A stretch of 64,000 nucleotides of DNA from Schistosoma haematobium (Eukaryota; Platyhelminthes; Trematoda; Strigeidida; Schistosomatidae), in contig NC_067195.1 in the NCBI RefSeq assembly GCF_000699445.3, positions 61,851,591-61,915,590 on the forward strand, read 5' to 3'. Under the pieces are notes generated by a model. That model ran no database searches and was not told the DNA's origin. It saw only the letters and a list, made by a program, of their open reading frames with translations. Position numbers and translations under genes: made by a program. This document shows, in pieces, positions 11,821 through 23,800 of this stretch. Position 1 is the stretch's first letter, and every line of letters begins with the position of its first letter.

Positions 11821-14800
11821 GTAAGTGATTACACAAATTTATAATTGTGCTGCATAGATCAAACAGAGGGCATTTAACAGCTTTTTTTCTTCTTTTAAAT
11901 GAATATATCAATACAGTTTTTTGTTCGTGAAGCTCGTGATGTCAAAATATTAATCGAGATAACTAACAAAGTTCCAAAAATTTCAGATGCAATCCATACA
12001 TAATGTTTGTTTAAACCTAAAATACAACGTTATGGTTGTTTTCTAGAATAAATCTGATACATCTTTGCTTATAATGCTTGTGAACTGAGACAATATCAAG
12101 GCAATACGCACACTATGCACATATGCCAATAAGAGACTGATAAATTTCAGTCGTAAACATCAGTAGGAAGATTCAAGTAAACAATTCCAAGTGAATTTAA
12201 AACTGATAACTTTGAATTAAACTGTATAGTACTTTGATAGGTGATATGCTTGGATATACTGCTTTTTGAAAGTGAATGTTTATCACAATCAGTGTATCCT
12301 TACTCTCAGGCGGAAATGAATTGATCGGTAGTAAATAATGTTGAGGAAAAAGTCAAAACAGCTATGCCATACTGAAGACAAAGAACTGGAAAACCAGATG
12401 AAAGGAATTCCGATGACATCCTGTATTAAGTCTGCACAGTTGTTTTAACAGTTATTTCGTAGATATATTAGTCTTTTTCCAAAAAGAGAAGTCATCTTCA
12501 TAAAGTGCTTAGAAATTTTATTTTTACCCTAAAATGCCCTGGTACGACTGAAAGTGGGGAGAGTCAGCTCTCCCACTCGAAATGCTCTCAAATGGCCACG
12601 CGTACGCAGCCACTGCCAGAGAAGTCCTGCTCACTGCCTTCTCGCGGCAAGGGTGTTGTTTACGAAATTTAGAGAACGAAAAGTGAATGTCCAGCGCCTT
12701 GAACGGGTTGGTGGATACGGAGAGTTCACCTAGGGGAGTTAGAAAACCCTGATTCCAAACCGATGTTGCACATGGGCTCCAATATCGTAAGGGAACAAAT
12801 GGAGTGTGAGCCAATTGTTGGTCACCAGTTACCATGGGACTGCATCTCCTGACGTTGCTGCAATGCCTTGTTGATTAGACCTTTAGGTCAAAGATTCAGA
12901 GTGACTTCCCAAGGAAACCACCTGTTTCAGTTTGTGCACCCGGGCAGTATCCCAGCCCTCACACAAACCGAATGCTTTATGTGACGCATATGCATTTGGT
13001 GCTCCCTTGTACCAATGCTTATGTGTTTGAATGATATAATAATAGGAATAGCCTAAAGATCAAAGAAAAATGGTAAAATATGTTGATTCAAGGATCAGAG
13101 TTCTAAAAAATAACTGTCCATTTGAGAAATTCGAAGGATATAAGTGGTATTGGAAAACGGGGGTTGATTATAACGACTGACAAACAAATTTGGAAAATTT
13201 AAAGAGGGTGGTAAAAACAGACTAATCTGAAGTAAACTATGTAGACGATCTTGAGACTACCAATGAGATTGAAAGTGGCACTTGTTAGCTTCTAGCATAT
13301 AGTTCAAAACGCAATACCAGATAGTAGTAACTTGTCAAGAGCTAAAACTTAACAAAATTTATGGATATTTCCCTACTTATATGCTGAAACTTTAGTTGTA
13401 ATGAGACTAAAAACCAGGAAGAAATTTGAATAGCTCTTGAGACTACAATCCTAAATTATTATTTTTAAGAAGAAACAGTAAGAAACGAATGGATCTAATA
13501 TGGATAACATGCTAACGGGATTTTAAATTCTTTAATGTTACCTGGAAGTTTTTGGAGAAGCTTTGCACCTAATCGAAGAACTAAATAGATTTAAGTTAGT
13601 GTCTTGCGGATATTTGGGCGTAGTTCATTCACCTATATAATAAGATAGTAAGAACGCTTTGTATCCAAGCCTTGTAACCCTAACGTTTCCATTAAAGCTG
13701 GTATCAATTCATTATGAAGGCCCTAATCTTAATTCCTATTTCTTAAAACTAATACCAACTTCAAACCCTAATTCTAAACCTCAAAACGTAGTCCCAACTT
13801 CTAACCCTGATTCTTATCTCGAGCTCTTAAGCCTAACCCATTTTCTTCCTCCGTAAGAAATAACACGTGAAAAAGGTTCATTATATATGTCAAAACTTCA
13901 TATCCTTTGCAATTTTTTCAATTTCTTATTGTAAATTGCTTAATAAACGCATAGGGCCTTCTGATCGGGTTCATTTTGTAATTTAAATGTCAGACTTTGT
14001 ACTCTGATTATTAACAATGTCAAGTATACCAGGCAAAACCATTTCTAGGAATATACTACTAATTGATATGTATTCTTGGTTGCGAATATTTATTAGCTAA
14101 ATCGACATGGTAATTTTTTTCATCTGGAAACCAGAAATTTGTTTACATCACTTGAATTCTGGTTAGTCATTTAAGGTGATTAATGATCGGTGAAATCAAG
14201 GCAATTATTTGTATGATTCAAAACTTCAAATGGAAAGCGTGGATGTAAATGAAATTGCGTGAAGCTACATAAATGCAAAAGTTTATTAAAGAGAGAAGAA
14301 TTTAATTTGCTGCACATAGAAGCTATCTAATAAAGTAGGGCGTTAAGATGTAAATTATAATATGTTTCGTCCTTCGTACCTCGTTAATTAATTTTTTTAA
14401 AATTTGCAATACTGAATCACTTTCTGGTTCATTTAAATTCTACACAAAATATCCGTCTTATACGTTTTAAGAATTTTTTGCAATTGTCAACTACACAGCG
14501 TTTACTTTCAATAGATTAATCATGAAATATGTGCTTACATTAGTTTTCTTCAGAAATTAAAGACATGATCCCCATCAGTAAAGTCTACCTTTTGTTTTGA
14601 TAGTATGAAACCGAAGATAGATCCCGCAGAATACAGGACATTAAAACACTACTGTCGTCCGCTCCTTATTCTTTCAGTTAATTGATATGGACATTTGTTC
14701 AGCTTTGCTTATTGATCTGAGGAATTAATCCCAGTCATCATCAAATATTACAAGCAGAGGAAATTTTAAGCCATGTTAGAAACTGACTGAATTGGTGATA

Positions 14801-17800
14801 GAAAAATGCAATATTTTCAGGATAGGAATTTTACTAAAAATACTAAAGCTTTCCAATAAAATTTTTATGTTTACATTATTGCTTAAAATGATCAAATGTG
14901 AAACTACATTACTATCTGAGGATGGTTTGGTACATTTCTAAACTTATTCGAAAGTTTTCTAACCGAGAAATAATTTAACAGGCAAATATTACTCTCATGT
15001 GCTAGGATCACCGGGTAAGTAATGGTGAGGTTAGACGCAGGGTATTGGGGAATGATGGTAAATCAGTTGATGAGGTTGTGAATCTTCATCGACTGAGATG
15101 GTTGAGCCACGTGTTACGTATGCCTGAACATCGATTACCACGATGCGCAAGGCTGACTAGTGTTGGGGATGATTGGAAGAAATTTAGGGGCGACCAAACC
15201 AAAATGTGGCATCAGTCCATAAAGTCACTAACGTCTGGTCTGAGCCATGTTGGTAGATGCAGACAACTTGGTCAGGCTCAGTGTGACTATCGTAACCAAT
15301 GGTTGGAGACTCTTGGTGACATGGCTCAGAATCGATCACAATGGCGTAGGTGTATACACTCTGTCTTTCCTTAAACTATGAGATTAAAATTATTTCATAT
15401 CTTTCTTCCTACTAACTAATTCTTTCTACCTGCCCTATATCCTTATATGCAATCTTTCTTTTATATATAACCACCATTGAATTTACTACTTCTATGAATC
15501 CGCTGTTCATCTTGCTGTGTTAATGCGGTATGGCAACTTGGACCGATGTATATATGTACTTGGTCCTACGTTGTAGATGACTGACTGACTTGACAGGCAA
15601 CCTGTTGGACGAATCAATAAATTAATGAGCTACTTACATTTTAAATGGAATCTATCTAAATCACAAATTGATATCCTATATCAGGTAATTGAATTTTTCT
15701 AGCGCTTATCAACAAATATTAGTACATGTTCGCCTACATTTACAGTTAACTTCATTTTATTTTTCTCGATATTTTGGAAACGTTTTCACTTAATTTATTT
15801 ACCAGAGATGAAAACAAAATCAGTGGAAAAAAATCTTATCAGAATGTTATTAAATCGATATGAACAATTTGGTGTAATTGGACGACCAGTAAATGACAGC
15901 AAAATTAAAGTTGATGTTCGTTATGGATTACAACTTTTCCAAATTTTGGATTTAGATGAAAATAAACAAATTTTACGAACTAATTGTTGGTCGATGTATG
16001 TAAGTTAAATTTGAAATAATTACCAGATTTGCAGGACCGTCTTAATGAACAGTTGGTAGTGAGGTATATAATTGGTTTGTTGTGGATTTCTGAAGTTCAA
16101 AATAACATAAAATATTATAACAACAACTTAATAAGTTCAACAAGCATAGTAGTCTGTATAAGGCGAAAGGCATGATGAGTTAACAAAACATTATTTCCAA
16201 CGAATGTTGGATAAGGACATTATGACGATGATGTAACTGGTACTTGATTGCTGTTTTAAGGTCTGTCCCCAGTTCGATTGGTCTGCCAAAAAGCAAGAAA
16301 TTAACACAAAACTTTGGATTCTTCATTATATAAAGTCTATTAGTTTAACGGAAAATGTTTTACTGCTAGAGAATAAATAGACTTGAAATTTTTGATCAAT
16401 AAAAAAGGTCATGTAATACTCATACGGCCTATGCTCCATTGGGAGTAACAGGCGTAAGTAAGTAAGTAAGTAAGTAAGTACGTAAGTAATACTCATAACA
16501 TATATATCTTATCGATATTTACCAAAATATATTCCACTCATCTGTAGTGAGTAGCCAAACGTATTATTAATAAATCAGCAACCAATTATGCTTTGTTCTA
16601 GATTTACAGCGGTGAGACAAAAATCCCTGTCTAAATTATGTATAATGTTTTTATACTACTCATAGTAGTGAACATTTGAAACGGAAATATTTCTCTCACG
16701 AATGTAGATAAATTGTATTGGAATCCTTGTCCATGGGTGTTAGTCGATAATGAACTGAGAAAATTCATACATATTAAATCTGAACCAAAGCACGTTTTCT
16801 ATTAGTTTCCTCACAAAACAACCAGGTGTAACCTAATTAGTGACCTATCCATCCTACCCTAAGTCTGAATCCTTTAGCTCTTCATTAAATATATAATCAA
16901 TCTTCCACAAAGTTTTCGTAACTGTGTTACTGAAGTCATATTCATAAATTCCCAGAAATACTAGCCGAATCATGTGTTATATATTTATCTGTACTGTCCA
17001 GTCTTTCCTTTTGAATTGGACAACTGATATGGTGCACTCAGTTAATAATAAACGAAGACGAAGTCATCATGCTAGTAGTCATCATAGAAATAGAACATAT
17101 TATCAGTAAGGCCACACAATGCATAAGCATAGTCCTTGAAGAATGGACTTTAATCTGTGTTAAGTGTTTAGAGAGTTCATCCAAAGTGTACTCAGTTATC
17201 TGAAAGCCATGCTTGAATGTCATAATTTTTAAAGAAAATATACCGGTTAACAAATTGAGCTGAGATCTCAACTCACGAAATTCTCATGAAGTCTTGAAAA
17301 TTTATCCTTCTGAGCTAAAATATGGAGATGTTTTCTTGAGGAGACTCGTTTGAATGAACAGATTTGTGCTTCTTAAGTTACTTAGATAGCAAATAGAATT
17401 TGACTTGCAGTGCCATTTTCCAAGGTTATAGTATGGAACGTCATCTATTCTTTAATCAGCTTCAGATTATTTTGATTAACATGATTTTTATGCACTTCAC
17501 ACAGTTCAAATAGAAAGCGATAACCCATTCTAGAACGATATTATTGTTGTCACTCGTATTATTTCAAATATACTTTACTTCTGGTAAGCTGACAGCTAGT
17601 GAGGTATGGTAGATCACAATAGAAGCACCAAACTTAATCTACCAACTTTATTTTACATTCACTTGTAAGGATTATAAGTTTTTTGTTTATTCAACTTAAT
17701 AATAATTTACTTTTATGATTAGATTACTTATTAGTAGTACTAAAATGACAATAATAATTTTTTTTAGAAATGGACAGATTCTCTTCTTCGTTGGAATGAA

Positions 17801-20800
17801 AGTGATTATGGAAATATCAAAACAGTTCGAATATTCCCTTCACAGATTTGGACGCCGGATATCAAACTGTATAATTTGTAAGAATATTTATTGGTTCTAT
17901 TTTTATTATGATAGTAGGTGAAGAGAAGACATTGAATATAAAATCAATTAGTTAAAATTATTTAATTGTTATTACCAAGTATATTCTCAGAACAACTTAT
18001 GGAGCTTATTTTACTCCATTATAAGATGAGTAACCTTGTCTAATCAATGAATATTTCATTTTCCAAGGAAGTCATTTTAACTCGAAATTCTTGCTGACAT
18101 ACATTTTAAATATTCAGCTTATTTATGCTTATCATATGATCTTTAAGAAAAAAAGACAGTCTATAAAAATTCATTTCTAAATTAAAACAAATTTAGTTTA
18201 AATATGATTTTGTAAAGTTATTTATTGACTATGTTTGCTCTTGTATTTTAATTTAACGATTTCGAAATACTATGGTGAAGTCTCATATACATGACTATTG
18301 TTCATTGATTGAGTGACTATGTGTTCTGAAATTGTATTTGATAGTCGTTATTCAATGTTTCATTTAATATCAACAGGCGAGTTTATTGTGATCCTGCTAT
18401 TTAAGTTACTGATCTAACTAAATATTAAATTTAATGATATATTTGTGATAGCCCAATGAATAGAAATTAGGACTTCCCATGTTTCATGACTCAATGTAGT
18501 CCATTTCTTCGGAATAAATAAATAACCAAAATAAATTAAAACAGGTATAAATCGTATCAGAGAATAAGGTAGAATATTTAGTTCAATAAAAATCAAACTA
18601 GATCAGGATGATTCCATGAAAGACACTACTGTGTAGATTTTCGTGTATTCTGTTAGGTAAGAAAAATGCTGTAAATAAGGATATTAATGCTGTGTAACAG
18701 AAAACAAGTTATAAATATTAAAAGTTTTGATTTATATATCAGTTTCGTTATGGTTTAGTCGGTAGATATTCAGAATATTCCTTTCTTTCTGTTAAAGTGA
18801 CATATTCAGGGAAAGTCTCTTGTGAGAATGCAACATTAGGCGGTTCAATTATTATTTTTCACATCTGTTTACATATCAGTGTTGTTTTTTTATTTTAAGA
18901 ATAAAATATATATCTATATCCTTTGTGTGTCAGAAACTTTGACTGTGTATTACAGTTCATTTTTATTTACTAGGATTCAGTTAATTTTACAAATTTCACC
19001 CTGCTTTTTTAATAGAGGCTGATCATGCAAGTGTATTTTTAAATGATTGTCCCGAGAAAGGATTTTTTCATTAAAAAGGTCATTAAAAATGTTCAAAATA
19101 GTTGCAATAATATTTGGAATGGTACTTGTAATAAACGACTTTTTTTTAGATGAAATCTTCATTTCTGGAATCTGTATGCTTTAAATGTATTTGACAAATC
19201 TTTTGTTGACTTGCATGAGTCTACTTATAACATAAATTCTCATTAAACGATCAGGTGGTTAGAAAATTGTTTCGTTTTGCATTTGAAGCAACAGATCAAG
19301 TTTTAACTTCTCATTTTATTTTGAACTCTGTCAAATAAGTCTTTAGACAATGTATGGGATGAAGCCAATCGAATAGGTTTGAATAGTGTGCGTGTTAAAC
19401 TAACGAATTTTAACCTGATTATGTTATTCTGTCAACAACCATGATAATTATTTGATTGCTAACCTCAGTTTACTTATAGTTAATGACATATTTTAAAATA
19501 CTTCATATTCTAGTGCTGATGAACGCTTACGTGAACACAGAGATGCTCGTGTTGTAGTGTCAAGTAACGGAGAAATGTTATGGGTTCCACAAGCACTGTT
19601 TAAAAGTACATGTGAAGTTGAAATCACATATTTCCCGTTCGATACACAAGTAACTTTAAACTTATATTATTAATGCTTCTATATTAAATTTGAATAATTG
19701 ATTTTGACATTTTGATAATTAGTAATTACAAGTAATGTTTTACGACAACAGAATAGCTATATTATACAACCAACTGGTAGAAGTCGATGCATGCAGATTA
19801 GTGACTCAACGAAAACTTATTCTTAATTAAAGCTGAAAGTGTTGTTTTCCAATCTTTATATACATGAAAGTTATTCATTATTGTCGCGTAGCATACGAAG
19901 ATAGGAGAATTAGTAAGTAATGTAGGTTTATTTCGAAAACTACTATTAAATTAAGTAACTCTTTAAGGTATCAAGTAGGATAATATGATTTATTGTATGG
20001 AGTTTTCTTGACAGTTTCTTTACAGCCATTTACTAAGGTGTTTCAAAATCAATAGTTTCAAGGCGATCTACTCATATTCCAGTTAATCAATATTATTTCC
20101 TGTTCTCTGGTTACGTTTGTTTATTTTTTAATGTTTTTGTTTAGTGAAATTGTCATTTCTAATAAATAGTTGTGAACTTGAGAAGTTCTGCTCTATCTAG
20201 AAAATTTATCTTCGATTTGGTCACTGTATTATAGATAGTAAACATTTTTGAATATCATTGGTAATAAAAAAAAATAATCACTGAGCTTAGTAATATCATT
20301 CTTCTTAAATTGAAATATTTTTTTCATAATAATTCGGACACGGAAATATATATCTGTTTTTCATGTTCGGTAACTTTTGTTCGTATCAGTGACCCCAAAT
20401 GACTGTTAAGATGGTACAGGCATTTTTACATCGATTTTAGGTAATCAGAAAACAGGTAGTATTTTCCTACTACCTTGAAGTTGAAGAACATCTTTCCTTG
20501 TAAGACATTTGAATGCTGCGAATCTTGTTCCTCCTTGTATTGTACATTTTTCCGAAATGCCGTTTCTTCTACTTGAATAAATCTCCCTACTCTATCAACC
20601 ATAGTGGTCACTATTAAAATTTCAGTGTAGATTTACTTATTATAGTAAAAACTCTACAATTTTTTTAAATTTGTCATGTCTTTTAAAGCCACTACAGTGG
20701 GTACTGGCGTCCATATAATTCATTGAGATACAAATAACATGGTTTGTCTAGATATAAATTTAAACTGAGTCTAAGAAGTCTTTTTTGACAGATTGTTGTT

Positions 20801-23800
20801 GACAACATATATGACAACGATATATCACTTCATCTCGTATGCCTTTGCCAACATTTCATGTCCAGAAGCGACGCGAATATAACTAAAAGCAATTGTGTTT
20901 TCACAGCAATCAAAATGTAGTTAATTTTTTGCTTTGAATTGGAATTATTAAGAAGTTACCAAGTTTTATGAGAGTGTATTTACAATGAATTTAATCACGT
21001 TTAATAATATTCTTTAATTGATTTTTATACTTAACTCAAGACAGTTGATATTAATATGTCGCGAACTACTCTGACAATCATTAATAACTGACATTGGCCG
21101 TCAATTTTATTTTATTTCTATTTTCAGTTGATTGTTAAAGGAATAATAGAAATGATACAAATGAGTAATTATATTAGTTATATTAACAATAATTGAAACA
21201 TTGATGTCATTTCCAGTCTGTCGTTAATTTCATGCTGTTTAGAGTTGCCTATGATTTTTATGTTTGGTTGATAATTAAAGAAAATGTTTTCGTTTTCAAA
21301 ACTTCCATAATTACTTTTGAAAGCATCATTACCCAGCTAGGTAATCTATCTATAAAATATGTGCAGTAATTAGGTTGTCTGGTGCAGTGATATGACATTT
21401 ATGTTCATATTATTGAAAGTACTAGGAGCAATAAATAAATGTCTACTTTACTTCGAGTGAAAAATCATCTCCAATTTTGCATGATTTCCTATACTTTTAC
21501 AAAACCACTAGAAATAGCATTGATTTAACAGCTTAAATGCGATTCTTATCAACAGCAGTTTCTGTGAAATCATATGACGAAAGGGTATTAAACAGTATAT
21601 TTTGTTTGAAGTGTGGATGTTTGATGAGAATAGCTCTTACTTTATGCAAAGCGGTATCCAGTCTATGTTTTTTAGATGACACATTGAGCAAGATATAAAT
21701 AGTAAACTGGATTAAAGCAATACGGTTCACACATAAAGTTCTAATCGATCCGTGTCATAGAAAAATCCTCACTGAACGTAATCGACGAATTACTTTCTGA
21801 CGTCAGACTTGATCGATTCTATATGTTAGTTTTTCATTAAAACCCAAAGAATAAACTGTAATACTTTGATATTGTGATTTACAGATTTGTTTTTTAAAAA
21901 CAAAACTCAAGTGTAATATTTCTGAATCACATTTTAGGATTACTTAAAAGAAGCTTGTATTAAATTATTTCATTAGTCTAATACATGTGGATTATTTTAT
22001 AGATATGTATGCTAGAATTCGGATCTTGGACGTACGATAAAACACAAATGGACATATCATGGTGGATTCCAGATTCACCTCCCATAGAAGAAATGCCATA
22101 TTTAGACTTCTCAGATTACGTACCAAGTAATGAATGGCGTACGGATGGTGAGAAAGAACGTGAAGTACACCATGTCAACCGTACTATACAAATTCGATCA
22201 GTTAAGAAACATCGACGTCGAAGTCAAACTGTTGGTAACGAAGTGATCACAAGAGAATATCCAGTTTTACGATATTTAATACGTTTGAGAAGGAACCCGA
22301 GTTTTTATGTATTCATGTTAGTGATTCCATGTGTGTTGTTATCATCTTTAACATTGGTTGTATTTTGGTTGCCTCCAGAATCTCCAGCAAAAATGATGCT
22401 TGGTAAGAATAGCAACACATGTACCATTTTGCTGATATTATGACTTCACTGTGACTTACTTTTGTTATCTATTTTAATTAACCTGAGTACTAAATGTTTC
22501 TTCCGGGTATTTTAGACTTTACAGTAAAATTACTAAGGGAAAATTAAAACAATATCTTCAAAAAGAATTCCAATAAAATATTCAGGGTTCTTTTAAAATT
22601 TAGCTTAAAAAGGCGGTATCAAGATGCTTTGCTTTACGATCTAGAGAATGAATGTGTTGTCACCATAAATTTTCATATGAGAAGATGAATTAGTTTAAGT
22701 CATTCCTTTGATATGAATGTAGCTCTCATTTTATTTTAAAATAAATCTATGAGGTATTTCAAAATATCAGATTGTTCTATTCGTTAGTCCAGTACTCCCA
22801 ATCTGTATATCTTAAAAAAGGTTTACTTTCTACTTTCACTGATGAAATGAGTATTAGTTCCTACGATTTAACCATTGAAACATTCTGTATTTAGCCTTGA
22901 AAATATTTTATTAAGATATCATTTTGCTATTATTAAATCATATGGCATAGCAACAGTTACAAACATATATATGTATCTTTCATGACATTTTTTCTCCATA
23001 AGTCCTTTAAATTGATTAAGTCTATTTCATTGTGTTTTTTGGTAAATATTTCGATTTTTTATTCAAATCAGGTATGAATATATTTGTTGCATTTTTCGTT
23101 TTACTCTTACTGTTGGCTGAGTCAACACCTAGTGCTGTGAAAAATTTCCCACTAATTGGTACGTTTATTCACTTATTTACTTTACTTAATACAAAATGTT
23201 ACTATTTAAAAAAAATCACTTATTTGAGTTTACTGGATATTTAAATAATAAGTACTAAGTGAATATATAAATGATTATATCATATTGAATGAAATATTTC
23301 ATTGCTACCTTTGGGAGTGATATGAAATAATACAATAGAACAGACCGATGAACTACATTCAAGTAATATGAATAGTAATACTTAGAATCATCCAACAACA
23401 CAAGGATTTTTATTGCATATATGTTAGTAGTAAATTGTAACACAATACATATTATACAAATATCCAAATGGTTAGTGTCATTAGGTAATTCTGATAAGAA
23501 GCTATCTATTAACATTTTAACAGAATCATCTACTTTCCGAAATGATATAAGTACAGTTACTTCCCACTAAATAATAATAAATTTTCTATTGATTAAAGTT
23601 TACTCCAAATAACAATGATAGTCTTTTTTGATTAATATTTCTTCAACTTTAGGAGTGTATTTTTGTTTAAATATGATTATGATCACACTGTCCACTTTCT
23701 TGGCAACTTTGGTGATTCACCTTTATTTTCGAGGCGATCGTAATGGATCAGTTCCATACGTTTTGAGAAGAGTAAGTGTCTTTGTAAATAGTTTAGTAAA

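Noticed and set aside
12524..12835. 103-codon frame on the minus strand
   Set aside because: Lies inside the G+C-rich repeat and ends arbitrarily; no domain and no coding context.
15808..16008. ATG at 15808 as the start of gene A
   Set aside because: The acceptor at 15805 and the split Glu codon join this exon to the signal-peptide exon at 11730; the paralogue has Leu at this place.
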